Positions 1 through 8,020 of a DNA stretch of 64,000 bases are shown here, in pieces (the stretch's first letter is position 1; each line of letters opens with the position of its first letter). Position numbers and translations under genes: made by a program. The stretch covers positions 1 to 64,000 of the forward strand of contig NZ_WUPT01000005.1 of the NCBI RefSeq assembly GCF_009830125.1. The letters are read 5' to 3'. The notes beneath the pieces were generated by a model, which did no database searches, was not told where the DNA came from, and saw only the letters and a list, made by a program, of their open reading frames with translations. Source of the stretch: Kangsaoukella pontilimi (GTDB lineage Bacteria; Pseudomonadota; Alphaproteobacteria; Rhodobacterales; Rhodobacteraceae).

Positions 1-1
1 G

Positions 2-121
2 GCCTCGCTCCATTCGTCGCGCTTCGAGGGCGTGCCGCAGGTCCGCACAGCGGGCCAGGTGACCAAGCTCGAAGAAGAGAAGATCTGCGCCTGGTACGCC
101 GGCGGCACGCTCTACTCGTGA
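2..121 (+). CDS. puhA: Photosynthetic reaction centre H subunit, C-terminal end (partial)
   Basis: Only the last 39 codons are in the window; the gene enters from the left. The visible tail contains GVPQVRTAGQVTKLEEEKI and ends WYAGGTLYS, which fits the cytoplasmic C-terminal end of the reaction-centre H subunit (an FxGVP stretch, an acidic K/E-rich stretch, then YAGG). PuhA caps the cytoplasmic face of the L/M reaction centre and shapes proton delivery to QB. It is followed at once by puhB and puhC, the normal order of the puh operon, which supports the call. The upstream neighbours cannot be seen. Confidence 0.88.
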   Translation, partial: ASLHSSRFEGVPQVRTAGQVTKLEEEKICAWYAGGTLYS

Positions 122-189
122 ACTGACAAGACCGGGCGCCCCGCTCGACCGGGGCGTCTATGACCAAAAGGGAACAGAAAGGCACTGCC

Positions 190-831
190 ATGCCACATGA
201 TGACGACGTGACCGTGGAGCCGGTGAAGGGACTCCCAGAGGACCTTCCACCGGGCGAAGTGATCTTGTGGCAAGGCCGGCCCTCGGTCTGGCCCCTCCTG
301 CGCGAGGCTTTGTCCCTGAACTGGGTACTTGGCTATTTCGCGCTTCTGATCGTCTGGCGGGTCGGCGTGTCGACCACGACATTGCCGCTCGGCCAGGCGC
401 TTCTGACCGGACTGCCCTTCCTGATCCTGGCGGGCGTGGTGACGGCGATCCTCTACCTGATCGCGCTCGCTCAGGCGCGGGCGACGGTCTACACCATCAC
501 CTCCGAGCGGATCGCCATGCGGATCGGCGCTGCGCTGACCATCACGCTCAACCTCCCCTTCCCCAAGATTGCGGCGGCGGACCTGTCGCTGTCTCGGAAC
601 GGGACGGGGACGATTGCGCTCAGGACGATGGGGCAGGCCCGGCTCAGCTACATGATCCTCTGGCCCCATGTCCGGCCCTGGCACCTGAAGGAAACGCAAC
701 CCGCGCTCCGCTGCATCCCCGATGCCGCGAAGGTGGCCGCGATCCTTGCCGAGGCCGCGGAAACGCGGGTCAGCCGGCCCACACTCGAACGCGTCGCCAT
801 CGCCCATCCGGGCGCCGTGGCCGCCGAATAG
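190..831 (+). CDS. puhB: Photosynthetic complex assembly protein PuhB
   Basis: 213-residue membrane protein, matching the usual PuhB length of about 214. Residues 20-40 hold the GEVILWQGRPSVWPLL signature typical of PuhB (a bPH-type domain), followed by hydrophobic segments at about 47-65 and 75-105. PuhB acts as a dimeric assembly factor for the reaction centre in the inner membrane. I chose the ATG at 190 (MPHDDD...) because AGAAAGG lies 8 bases upstream; the in-frame ATG at 160 lacks a comparable site. It lies 68 bases after puhA and 12 bases before puhC, so it is part of the puh operon. Confidence 0.9.
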   Translation: MPHDDDVTVEPVKGLPEDLPPGEVILWQGRPSVWPLLREALSLNWVLGYFALLIVWRVGVSTTTLPLGQALLTGLPFLILAGVVTAILYLIALAQARATVYTITSERIAMRIGAALTITLNLPFPKIAAADLSLSRNGTGTIALRTMGQARLSYMILWPHVRPWHLKETQPALRCIPDAAKVAAILAEAAETRVSRPTLERVAIAHPGAVAAE

Positions 832-843
832 GAGGACGGACAG

Positions 844-1326
844 ATGTCGCAACGCACAGATACCGGCCTTTACTTCGACGCCGAGGCCCGCGCCATGGAA
901 CGGCGCGACCGCGAGCTGATCCCGCGCCGGCTTGTCATCGCCATGTTTTCGCTCGCCATCGCGGTGGTGCTGCTGGTCAGCTTCGCCGTTATCACGGACC
1001 GCCCGCTTGTGGGGCAACCCAAGGCGGCGCCGATCTTCACCGAACGCTTCCTCGTGCTCGACCCCGCCGGCAAGGCGATGCGGGTCACGGATGCCAACAC
1101 CGGCGACGTCGTCCTGAACGTGGACAATGGCGGCTTCGTCTCGGTGGTGACGGACGGGCTGGAACGCGCCCGCATCGTCCACGGGACCGAGGGCAACCCA
1201 CCGGTCAAGCTGACGCTCTACCAGAACGGCCGCCTGTCGCTCTTCGACACCGGCTCGGGGTGGAGCATGGAACTGTCGTCCTTCGGCCCGGGCAACCGGG
1301 GCGTCTGGCTCGAACTGCTGAAATAA
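844..1326 (+). CDS. puhC: Photosynthetic complex assembly protein PuhC
   Basis: 160 residues, the usual PuhC size. It has one N-terminal membrane anchor (about residues 32-55, LVIAMFSLAIAVVLLVSF) and a periplasmic domain with the family's FTERFLVLDPAGKAMRV and DNGGFVSVV stretches. PuhC assists reaction-centre and LH1 assembly; loss in Rhodobacter relatives impairs phototrophic growth. The start is set by a strong AGGAGG 8 bases before the ATG. The gene follows puhB closely and precedes a small conserved gene of the same operon. Confidence 0.9.
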   Translation: MSQRTDTGLYFDAEARAMERRDRELIPRRLVIAMFSLAIAVVLLVSFAVITDRPLVGQPKAAPIFTERFLVLDPAGKAMRVTDANTGDVVLNVDNGGFVSVVTDGLERARIVHGTEGNPPVKLTLYQNGRLSLFDTGSGWSMELSSFGPGNRGVWLELLK

Positions 1327-1347
1327 AATCAAAAAGGGAACCAAAAC

Positions 1348-1644
1348 ATGGGACTTCTGACACGAGAGACCGAAAAGGTGCCCTGCACCGTCGAGGTCAG
1401 CCACCGCTTCGAGGAACTGTCGGCGCATGTGCGCTTCGACAACGGCGCGGTCGTCCATCCGGGCGACAGCGTTCTGGTCCATGGCGAGCCCGTCATGGCC
1501 CCCTTCGGCGAGATCGTCCGCGAGGCGCGTGAAGCGACCATCACGCGGGCAAGCGCCGTCGAACGGCTCTGGACGCGGATGACGGGGGATCTCGAATTCA
1601 TCGAGCTCTGCGAGTTTTCCTTCTCGGAAGAGGTGACGCTATGA
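1348..1644 (+). CDS. Conserved small protein of the puhC-acsF interval
   Basis: 98-residue soluble acidic protein with no signal peptide or membrane segment. It begins MGLLTRETEKVPCTVEVSHRF and contains VRFDNGAVVHPGDSVLVHGEP, which suggests a small beta fold. A short unnamed gene at this place between puhC and acsF is common in Rhodobacteraceae photosynthesis clusters, so a role in bacteriochlorophyll synthesis or complex assembly is likely, but I do not know one. AAAAAGGGAACC precedes the ATG. Its stop overlaps the acsF start (ATGA), so translation of the two is probably coupled. Confidence 0.75.
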   Translation: MGLLTRETEKVPCTVEVSHRFEELSAHVRFDNGAVVHPGDSVLVHGEPVMAPFGEIVREAREATITRASAVERLWTRMTGDLEFIELCEFSFSEEVTL

Positions 1645-2762
1645 ACGTGCAATCGACCGACCGTCTGAACGGCGCCCCCTCGCCCGTGTCGCGCCACGGA
1701 ACCACCGACGCACCCGACACGACGTCCTCCACCGATCTGGCGATGCAGAACACCATCCTGACGCCGCGCTTCTACACCACCGATTTCGACGAGATGGACG
1801 CGATCGACGTCACGCCCGTCCGCGAGGACTGGGACAAGCTTCTGGACCAGATGCGGTCCGACCCGAACAAGGGCCACTTCAAGAAGACCGAGGACTGGGA
1901 CCAGATCGACTGGGACGGCATGGAGCCGGAGCTGAAGAAGGAGTTCATCGACTTCCTCGTCTCCTCCTGCACCGCCGAGTTCTCGGGCTGCGTCCTTTAC
2001 AAGGAGATGAAGCGGCGCGGCAACAACCCCGATATCTGCGAGCTGTTCTCCTTCATGTCCCGCGACGAGGCGCGCCACGCGGGCTTCATTAACGACGCGC
2101 TCCGCGAGGCGGGGATCGCGGTTAACCTCGGCTTCCTGACGAAGGAAAAGAAATACACCTACTTCCGGCCCAAGTTCATCTACTACGCCACCTATCTTTC
2201 CGAGAAGATCGGCTACGCCCGCTACATCACCATCTATCGCCACCTCGAGGCGAACCCCGAGCACCGCTTCCACCCGATCTTCAAGTGGTTCAGGGAATGG
2301 TGCAACGACGAGTTCAGCCATGGCGAGGCCTTCGCGCTTCTGATGAAGACCGACCCCAAGCTGACCGAGAGCTTCGTCAACAAGCTCTGGATCAAGTTCT
2401 TCCTGACGGCGGTCTACGGCACCATGTGGGTCCGCGATCACGCCCGGCCCCGGTTCCACGAGGCGCTTGGCGTCGACATCGAGTGGTATGACCAGGAAGT
2501 GTTCCGCAAGACATCGACCATCGCGCGCCAGGTCTTCCCGCTGGAGCTGGACATCGACCACCCGCGCTGGAAACCGACGCTGAGGCGGCTGGAACGCGCC
2601 TTCACCGATCTGGACGCCGCGAAGCGCCGGGGCGGTATCGCGGGCGCCGTGGGTCGCATGACGGCGGGCGCGCGGGCCGCTCTCGCCTTTGCGGGGCTTT
2701 ATACGATCCCGTCGAAGCGGAACGCGGTGCCCGAAAACGTCCGGCTGGAGCCGGCATATTGA
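1641..2762 (+). CDS. acsF: Aerobic Mg-protoporphyrin IX monomethyl ester (oxidative) cyclase
   Basis: 373-residue di-iron enzyme that uses O2 to form the isocyclic ring E of bacteriochlorophyll. The carboxylate/His ligand motifs are visible: EFSGCVLYKEMKRR (about 113-126), RDEARHAGF (about 140-148) and NDEFSHGEAF (about 224-233). The start overlaps the preceding stop as ATGA. The alternative in-frame ATG at 1743 would remove a variable, low-complexity N-terminus, so either may be used. Presence of the O2-dependent rather than the BchE-type cyclase at this site fits an aerobic phototroph. puhE follows after a hairpin. Confidence 0.95.
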   Translation: MNVQSTDRLNGAPSPVSRHGTTDAPDTTSSTDLAMQNTILTPRFYTTDFDEMDAIDVTPVREDWDKLLDQMRSDPNKGHFKKTEDWDQIDWDGMEPELKKEFIDFLVSSCTAEFSGCVLYKEMKRRGNNPDICELFSFMSRDEARHAGFINDALREAGIAVNLGFLTKEKKYTYFRPKFIYYATYLSEKIGYARYITIYRHLEANPEHRFHPIFKWFREWCNDEFSHGEAFALLMKTDPKLTESFVNKLWIKFFLTAVYGTMWVRDHARPRFHEALGVDIEWYDQEVFRKTSTIARQVFPLELDIDHPRWKPTLRRLERAFTDLDAAKRRGGIAGAVGRMTAGARAALAFAGLYTIPSKRNAVPENVRLEPAY

Positions 2763-2790
2763 GGGATTGCGCCGCCTCCGGCGTCGCGGT

Positions 2791-2810
2791 GCGAGGGGCC
2801 AGCCCCTCGC
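2791..2810. repeat. Perfect hairpin between acsF and puhE
   Basis: GCGAGGGG and CCCCTCGC form a perfect 8-bp stem around a CCAG loop, followed by a CCCCGGGATATTTT stretch. Such G/C-rich hairpins ending in CCCGGGATATTTT are, as I recall, a dispersed intergenic element in Rhodobacteraceae genomes. It may act as an mRNA stabiliser or partial terminator inside the puh-acsF-puhE unit. Only one copy was noticed in this window. Confidence 0.5.
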
Positions 2811-2847
2811 GCTCCCCGGGATATTTTGAAACAGGCGAAGGGCAGAG

Positions 2848-3630
2848 GTGCTAGAGAACCCGTGGATCGCCGCGCTCATGGCGCTTTTTCTCTGGTGGTT
2901 TTCCACCGGGGCGATCCTGTTCGTGGTGCGCCGGGCCGATGGCGACGGGCCGGACGGACATGTCTGGGCCTCGCTTCTGTCGATGCCGGTGCTGTTTGCC
3001 GGAGTCGTGGGGCTGATGATGTCGCTCGAGACCGCCGGTGCGCCCGGCGCGTGGATCGGCTTCGTCTCGGCGCTCGCCATCTGGGGGTGGATCGAACTGT
3101 CGTTCCTGTCGGGGCTGGTCACCGGGCCGCGCCGCGCCCCCTGCCCTGCCGAGGCCTCGGGCTGGACACGGTTCTCAAGCGCGGTGGGCACGATCCTCTA
3201 TCACGAGCTTCTGCTTCTGGTGGCGCTTGTCGCGCTCTGGGGGATCAGCCAGGGCGCCGAGACGCAGGTCGCCTTCTGGACCTTCGCGGTCCTGTTCTTC
3301 GCCCGCATCTCGGCCAAGCTGAACCTCTATCTGGGCGTGCCGCGGGTGAACCTGGAATTCATACCCGGCCCGCTGGCGCATCTGCCCTCGTATTTCCGTA
3401 TCCGGAAGATCAACTGGCTCTTCCCGATCTCGATCACGGCGCTCTCCTTCGCCACCGCCTGCTGGCTGGAACGGCTGGTGGTGACGGGCGAGGTCGGATT
3501 TTCCCTTCTGGCGGCGCTGACGGCGCTCGCCACGCTCGAACACTGGCTGATGGTGCTGCCATTGCCGGATGCGAAACTGTGGCGCTGGATGCTGCCGCAA
3601 CCGAAACCGAACACGACGACTGCAGACTGA
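2848..3630 (+). CDS. puhE: Photosynthetic complex assembly protein PuhE (DUF3623)
   Basis: 260-residue polytopic inner-membrane protein with about seven hydrophobic segments. It starts MLENPWIAALMALFLWWFSTG and carries the family features GLVTGPRRAPCP, LNLYLGVPRVNLEFIP and HLPSYFRIRKINWLFPISI. PuhE modulates reaction-centre, LH1 and bacteriochlorophyll levels in Rhodobacter relatives. It begins with GTG, with AAGGGCAGAG just upstream. hemA starts 9 bases after its stop, so the two are almost certainly co-transcribed. Confidence 0.9.
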   Translation: MLENPWIAALMALFLWWFSTGAILFVVRRADGDGPDGHVWASLLSMPVLFAGVVGLMMSLETAGAPGAWIGFVSALAIWGWIELSFLSGLVTGPRRAPCPAEASGWTRFSSAVGTILYHELLLLVALVALWGISQGAETQVAFWTFAVLFFARISAKLNLYLGVPRVNLEFIPGPLAHLPSYFRIRKINWLFPISITALSFATACWLERLVVTGEVGFSLLAALTALATLEHWLMVLPLPDAKLWRWMLPQPKPNTTTAD

Positions 3631-3639
3631 AGGTGCGAC

Positions 3640-4854
3640 ATGGATTTTGAAAAACTGTTCCGGGATCAGCTGACCGAGCTGAAAGAGGAAGGCAATTATC
3701 GCATCTTCGCGGAGATGGAACGGCGCTGCGGCGCGTTCCCGAAGGCCGACAATTACGGACCCGATGGCAAGCGCGAGGTCACCGTCTGGTGCTCGAACGA
3801 CTATCTGGGCATGGGCCAGCATCCGGACGTCGTGCGTGCCATGGTCGAGACGGCCGAGGCCTGCGGCACCGGCGCGGGCGGCACGCGGAATATCTCTGGC
3901 ACCGTGCATCAGCATGTCGAACTGGAACGCGAGCTTGCCGATCTGCACGGCAAGGAAGCGGCGCTTCTGTTCTCGTCGGGCTATGTGTCGAACTGGGCCG
4001 CTCTCTCGACGCTCGGGAGCCGCCTGCCCGGCGCGGTGATCCTGTCGGATTCGCTCAACCACGCCTCGATGATCGAAGGCATCCGGCACAGCCGCGCCGA
4101 GAAGGTCATCTGGAAGCACAACGACCCCGAGGACCTGAACCGCCGTCTGGCCGCCATTCCCGAGGGCCGGCCCAAGATCGTGGCTTTCGAGAGCGTCTAT
4201 TCCATGGATGGCGACATCGCCCCCATCGCCGAGATCTGCGACGTGGCGGATGCCCATGGCGCGATGACCTATATCGACGAGGTCCACGCCGTGGGCATGT
4301 ACGGCCCCCGCGGCGGCGGCGTGGCCGAGGAACTGGGTCTGATGGACCGGATCACGCTGATCGAAGGGACGCTCGGCAAGGCCTTCGGCACCTTCGGCGG
4401 TTACATTACCGGCTCGGCGGCGCTGTGCGACTTCATCCGGAGTTTTGCCAGCGGCTTCATCTTTACCACCGCCCTGCCCCCGGCCGTCGCGGCGGCCGCC
4501 TGTACGTCGGTGAAGCACCTGAAGAGGTCCCAGTTGGAGCGTGCACGCCAGAGGCGTCAGGTGGCGCTTCTCAGGCGGCTGCTGGACGAGAAGGGCATCC
4601 CGCACATGCCCAATCCCAGCCATATCATCCCCGTGATGATCGGAGACCCGGTGAAATGCCGGATGATCTCGGACATGCTGATGGATGACTGGGGCATCTA
4701 CGTGCAGCCGATCAATTATCCGACAGTGCCGAAAGGTCTGGAACGGCTGAGGATCACCCCCGGACCGCTCCATAGCGACGATGATATTGCATATCTTGTC
4801 GAGGCATTGAATTCCCTCTGGCAGCGCTGCGCGATCGCTCGCGCTGTTGCCTGA
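3640..4854 (+). CDS. hemA: 5-aminolevulinate synthase
   Basis: 404-residue PLP enzyme that condenses glycine and succinyl-CoA to 5-aminolevulinate, the first committed step to bacteriochlorophyll and haem in alphaproteobacteria. Seen: [11 protein letters not shown] start, [36 protein letters not shown] and the PLP lysine in GTLGKAFG (Lys247). Length matches the family. It lies 9 bases after puhE. In this position it is usually a photosynthesis-dedicated second copy beside a chromosomal housekeeping one; the latter cannot be checked here. Confidence 0.95.
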   Translation: MDFEKLFRDQLTELKEEGNYRIFAEMERRCGAFPKADNYGPDGKREVTVWCSNDYLGMGQHPDVVRAMVETAEACGTGAGGTRNISGTVHQHVELERELADLHGKEAALLFSSGYVSNWAALSTLGSRLPGAVILSDSLNHASMIEGIRHSRAEKVIWKHNDPEDLNRRLAAIPEGRPKIVAFESVYSMDGDIAPIAEICDVADAHGAMTYIDEVHAVGMYGPRGGGVAEELGLMDRITLIEGTLGKAFGTFGGYITGSAALCDFIRSFASGFIFTTALPPAVAAAACTSVKHLKRSQLERARQRRQVALLRRLLDEKGIPHMPNPSHIIPVMIGDPVKCRMISDMLMDDWGIYVQPINYPTVPKGLERLRITPGPLHSDDDIAYLVEALNSLWQRCAIARAVA

Positions 4855-4941
4855 TCCGAATTATCGCCTAAGTGGCGTGAATGAGCGGCGTACTGCCTTG
4901 GAAAAGCGGTGCGCCGACGAACAATGGAAGGAGATATGAAT

Positions 4942-5430
4942 ATGAAGATCACGCGTCGTGACGGCCTCAAACTGATGGGTGCGACCGCACTGGCAACCGG
5001 CCCGATGAAGGCTTTTGCCGGCAGCCATGGTGCCATGCATGAGGTTGAAATGCTGAACAAGGCACCCGACTCGAACGAGCGTCAGGTGTTCAACCCGCCT
5101 GTGCTTCAGATCGCTAAAGGCGACACGGTCAAGTTCGTGGCCACCGACCGCGGCCACAACTCGGAAGCCAATGACGACATGCTTCCCGAGGGCGCCGAAG
5201 GCTGGAGTGGCAAGATCAACGACGATGTCGAGCACAAGTTCGAAGTGGCCGGCGTCTATGGTTACCACTGCACGCCGCACCAGTCGGCCGGCATGGTGGG
5301 CCTGATCCTCGTGGGCGACGTCACCCAGGAGATGCTGGATGCCGCCGGCGAAGTCCGCCAGCGCGGCCGTGCGCGCCAGCGCATGGAAGAGTACCTCGCG
5401 CAGGCCTCCGAGATGATCGCCGCCAGCTAA
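4942..5430 (+). CDS. Pseudoazurin, type 1 blue copper protein
   Basis: 162-residue periplasmic cupredoxin. The N-terminus MKITRRDGLKLMGATALATG resembles a twin-arginine type signal, ending near AFAGSHG. Copper ligands are all present: His in RGHNSE, then Cys, His and Met in YHCTPHQSAGM. The start is set by AAGGAG: the ATG at 4942 is 8 bases downstream, while the ATG at 4936 is too close at 2 bases. Pseudoazurins shuttle electrons from cytochrome bc1 or c-type cytochromes, classically to denitrification reductases. In roseobacter photosynthesis clusters this slot after hemA usually holds cytochrome c2 (cycA), so it may reduce the oxidised reaction centre; this is inference. Confidence 0.9.
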   Translation: MKITRRDGLKLMGATALATGPMKAFAGSHGAMHEVEMLNKAPDSNERQVFNPPVLQIAKGDTVKFVATDRGHNSEANDDMLPEGAEGWSGKINDDVEHKFEVAGVYGYHCTPHQSAGMVGLILVGDVTQEMLDAAGEVRQRGRARQRMEEYLAQASEMIAAS

Positions 5431-5453
5431 GCCTTGGCGGTGAGGCACTTCGG

Positions 5454-5481
5454 AAAGGGCGTCCCAGGCGGGCGCCCTTTT
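5454..5481 (+). terminator. Rho-independent terminator after the pseudoazurin gene
   Basis: AAAGGGCG and CGCCCTTT form a perfect 8-bp stem around an 11-base loop and run into TTTT. It sits 24 bases after the stop codon and closes the puh-acsF-hemA-pseudoazurin side before the replication module. Confidence 0.8.
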
Positions 5482-5578
5482 CCTTTGGCGGTCCTCCGCA
5501 CCGGGCCCGGCATGTCTCGGACCCGCCTAATCTCCCTGCCCCCCCTGCCCCGCGGCCTCAGTTTACCCTTGCGCGAAT

Positions 5579-5638
5579 CTATCCACAGGGTGATAGTCAC
5601 GGAAAAGAGCGGATAGACGACAAAATCCGTGAACACGG
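5579..5638. promoter_or_regulatory. repA upstream region: DnaA-box-like site and two short palindromes
   Basis: CTATCCACA (5579-5587) differs by one base from the DnaA box TTATCCACA. It is followed by the palindrome GTGATAGTCAC (5590-5600) and by CCGTGAACACGG (5627-5638), whose 5-bp arms are perfect. All lie in the 170 bases between the terminator and repA. In repABC replicons this region carries the promoter and RepA-bound autoregulatory operators, so the palindromes are operator candidates. No parS consensus is seen here. Confidence 0.45.
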
Positions 5639-5654
5639 TGCGGGCAGCGAGCAG

Positions 5655-6842
5655 ATGAACATGACCTTCAGCCAGGATGACCTGAACAGCGTCATCCGGC
5701 AACACTCCGAGCAACTCGCGGCGCAACTCCATGCGCAGCGCGAAAGCCTCTTTCCACCCGACGCCGCCAAGGAGATGCGGAAGTTCACCTCAGGTGAGGC
5801 CGCGCAGCTTCTCGGCGTCAATGACAGCTACCTGAGAAAGCTCCACCTCGAGGGTCGCGGCCCCTCGCCCGAGATCTCCCGCGGCAACCGCCGCCATTAC
5901 TCGGCCGAGGACATCAACGCGCTCCGTCACCTGCTTGAGAAGACCGCCCGCAAACCGGGCGATTACCTTCCCGGCCGGCGCGAGGGCGACCATCTCCAGG
6001 TGATCGGCGTCATGAACTTCAAGGGCGGCTCGGGCAAGACCACGACGTCTGCCCACCTCGCCCAACGCCTCGCGCTCACCGGCTACCGCGTCCTCGGCAT
6101 CGACCTCGATCCGCAGGCGTCCTTCACCGCGCTCCACGGCGTCCAGCCCGAGTTCGACCTGTTGGAGGGCGGCACGCTCTACGACGCGATCCGCTACACC
6201 TCCCCTGCCCCGATCCGGGACGTGATCCGCAAGACCTACATCCCCAATCTCGACCTAATTCCGGGCAATCTCGAACTGATGGAGTTCGAGCACGAGACAC
6301 CCCGCGCCCTCTCTCAGGGCAACGCAGGTCTCTTTTTCTTCCGCGTTAGAGACGTTCTGGCCCAGGTCGAGGGCGATTACGACGTCGTCGTAATCGACTG
6401 CCCGCCGCAGCTTGGCTTTCTCACCATGTCGGCGCTTTCCGCCGCCACCGGCCTTCTGGTCACCATCCACCCCGAGATGCTGGACGTCATGTCGATGAGC
6501 CAGTTTCTCCGCATGACCGCCGACCTGATGGACGTAATCGCGGAATCGGGCGCCGACATGAGCCATGACTGGATGCGCTACGTCCTCACCCGGTACGAGC
6601 CGACGGATGCGCCCCAGAACCGCATCGTTGCCTTCCTCCGCACCATGTACGGCGACAAGGTGCTCAATGCGCCCATGCTCAAATCCACCGCCATTTCTGA
6701 TGCGGGCCTGACGAAACAGACCCTCTACGAGGTCGAACGCTCGGCCTTCACCCGCACCACCTATGACCGCGCCATCGAAAGCCTGAACGCGGTGAATGAC
6801 GAGATCGCGCAGTTGATTCAGCAGACTTGGGGCCGGACATGA
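5655..6842 (+). CDS. repA: RepABC plasmid partition ATPase RepA (ParA type)
   Basis: 395 residues. The N-terminal part (about 40-100) has a helix-turn-helix region (FTSGEAAQLLGVNDSYLRKL) used by RepA proteins for operator binding. It is followed by the deviant Walker A KGGSGKTT (123-130), DLDPQAS and VVVIDCPPQLG. RepA drives segregation with RepB and represses the operon. The ATG at 5655 (MNMTFSQDD) is weakly served by an SD; the ATG at 5661 is an alternative. The stop overlaps the repB ATG (ATGA), as usual for repABC operons. Length matches the roughly 400-residue norm. Confidence 0.93.
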   Translation: MNMTFSQDDLNSVIRQHSEQLAAQLHAQRESLFPPDAAKEMRKFTSGEAAQLLGVNDSYLRKLHLEGRGPSPEISRGNRRHYSAEDINALRHLLEKTARKPGDYLPGRREGDHLQVIGVMNFKGGSGKTTTSAHLAQRLALTGYRVLGIDLDPQASFTALHGVQPEFDLLEGGTLYDAIRYTSPAPIRDVIRKTYIPNLDLIPGNLELMEFEHETPRALSQGNAGLFFFRVRDVLAQVEGDYDVVVIDCPPQLGFLTMSALSAATGLLVTIHPEMLDVMSMSQFLRMTADLMDVIAESGADMSHDWMRYVLTRYEPTDAPQNRIVAFLRTMYGDKVLNAPMLKSTAISDAGLTKQTLYEVERSAFTRTTYDRAIESLNAVNDEIAQLIQQTWGRT

Positions 6843-7846
6843 ACGACAGCCGCAAAAAGCGCATGTCGATGCTCGACACGCTCGCCTCCGCCGCCCCGGC
6901 GACGGCGCCGTCCATGATGGCCACCAACCGGGCGCTTCGCTCGGCCCGCGACGCCGTCGATGCCCACCACGTGTGGGAACTCGATCCGGCCGCAATCGTC
7001 GACAACCGCCCGACCGACCGTCTCGACACCGATGACGTGGACGACCTCCGCGACGCGATCGAGGCGAACGGTCAGACCGTGCCGATCCTTGTTCGCCGCG
7101 ACCCAACGGACCCCGAGCGGTTTCACCTCGTCTATGGCCGCCGACGCCTTGAGGCGATCCGCCTCTCCGACAAGATCGACAAGGTCCGTGCCATCGTTAC
7201 GTCGATGAACGATGACGATGCACTTCGCGCCCAGATCTCCGAAAACATGGCGCGGCGCGACCTGACCTTCATCGAAAAGGCGCTCTTCGCCCGCACTCTC
7301 GTGGATGAGGGGTTCGGGACCCAGGCGCATATCGCCGAGGTGCTGACAGTCACGAAATCGGCGATTTCGATGGCTTTGGCGGTGGTCGACAGCGTCGGTG
7401 TCGAGCTTGTGCGCGCCATCGGTGCCGCGCCCGGTATCGGCCGTCCCCGGTGGGAGGCGCTGGCGCGCGACATCACCGCCAGCCGCATCAGCGAGGCGGT
7501 TCTGATCGACGTGGCCGAGCGGGCCTATGTGACGGCGGAAGCCGCCGTCGTGCTTGAAGATACGTCAGAAGACCTGACCCATCCATCCGTCGCCGCGTTC
7601 GAGGCGGTCGCCGCCGAGGTGGCCCGCCCCGAACCCGTCAGGACCAAGGACAAGCCCGATCGCGGCCCTGCCCCCCTTCGCCGCGATCTCGTGATCGACG
7701 GCGAGCGTGCGGCGCGGCTGACGCGGACAAAGACCGGTCTCCGGCTCGATCTGCCCGAGGGCGGCTTCGCGGACTGGCTGGACCGGCATAGCGACAAAGT
7801 CATTCAAGAGCTTCACGACCGGTGGAAAACCGGCGCCGAAGACTGA
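6839..7846 (+). CDS. repB: RepABC partition protein RepB (ParB type)
   Basis: 335 residues. It has the RepB N-terminal helix (RKKRMSMLDTLASAAP), then the ParB/Spo0J nuclease-like core with PILVRRDP and LVYGRRRLEAIRL, then QISENMARRDLTFIEKALF and an HTH (AEVLTVTKSAISMAL). It should bind parS sites and bridge DNA to RepA; two parS-like palindromes lie just after repC. I use the ATG at 6839, overlapping the repA stop. The TTG at 6827 is an alternative with no better SD. Confidence 0.92.
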   Translation: MNDSRKKRMSMLDTLASAAPATAPSMMATNRALRSARDAVDAHHVWELDPAAIVDNRPTDRLDTDDVDDLRDAIEANGQTVPILVRRDPTDPERFHLVYGRRRLEAIRLSDKIDKVRAIVTSMNDDDALRAQISENMARRDLTFIEKALFARTLVDEGFGTQAHIAEVLTVTKSAISMALAVVDSVGVELVRAIGAAPGIGRPRWEALARDITASRISEAVLIDVAERAYVTAEAAVVLEDTSEDLTHPSVAAFEAVAAEVARPEPVRTKDKPDRGPAPLRRDLVIDGERAARLTRTKTGLRLDLPEGGFADWLDRHSDKVIQELHDRWKTGAED

Positions 7847-7880
7847 GGTAGAGCAGAGAAAAAAGGAGGCACGAGCAGGT

Positions 7881-7935
7881 AAAGAAAAGGTCCCGCAGAG
7901 CGGACGCCCCACGAGACCCTAACTTGTCGTTTTGC
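7881..7935 (-). ncRNA. Candidate antisense RNA (ctRNA) between repB and repC
   Basis: On the minus strand there is a weak sigma70-like pair, TTGCGG (7965-7970) and TACCTT (7942-7947), with exactly 17 bases between. About 20-50 bases downstream lies a hairpin whose 8-bp stem GGTCTCGT/GCGGGACC (7889-7918, two G-U pairs) runs into TTTTCTTT. That gives a transcript of about 50-55 bases antisense to the repC leader. repABC replicons generally carry such a small antisense RNA in the repB-repC gap to limit RepC and set incompatibility. Promoter and ends are read by eye. Confidence 0.5.
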
Positions 7936-8020
7936 ACCCTCAAGGTAGTGGTCGGCTTTCGTTCCCGCAAGTCCTAAGTGATTCGCGGCGCGGATTTTCT
8001 GTGCCTGAGTGTGACATCAC

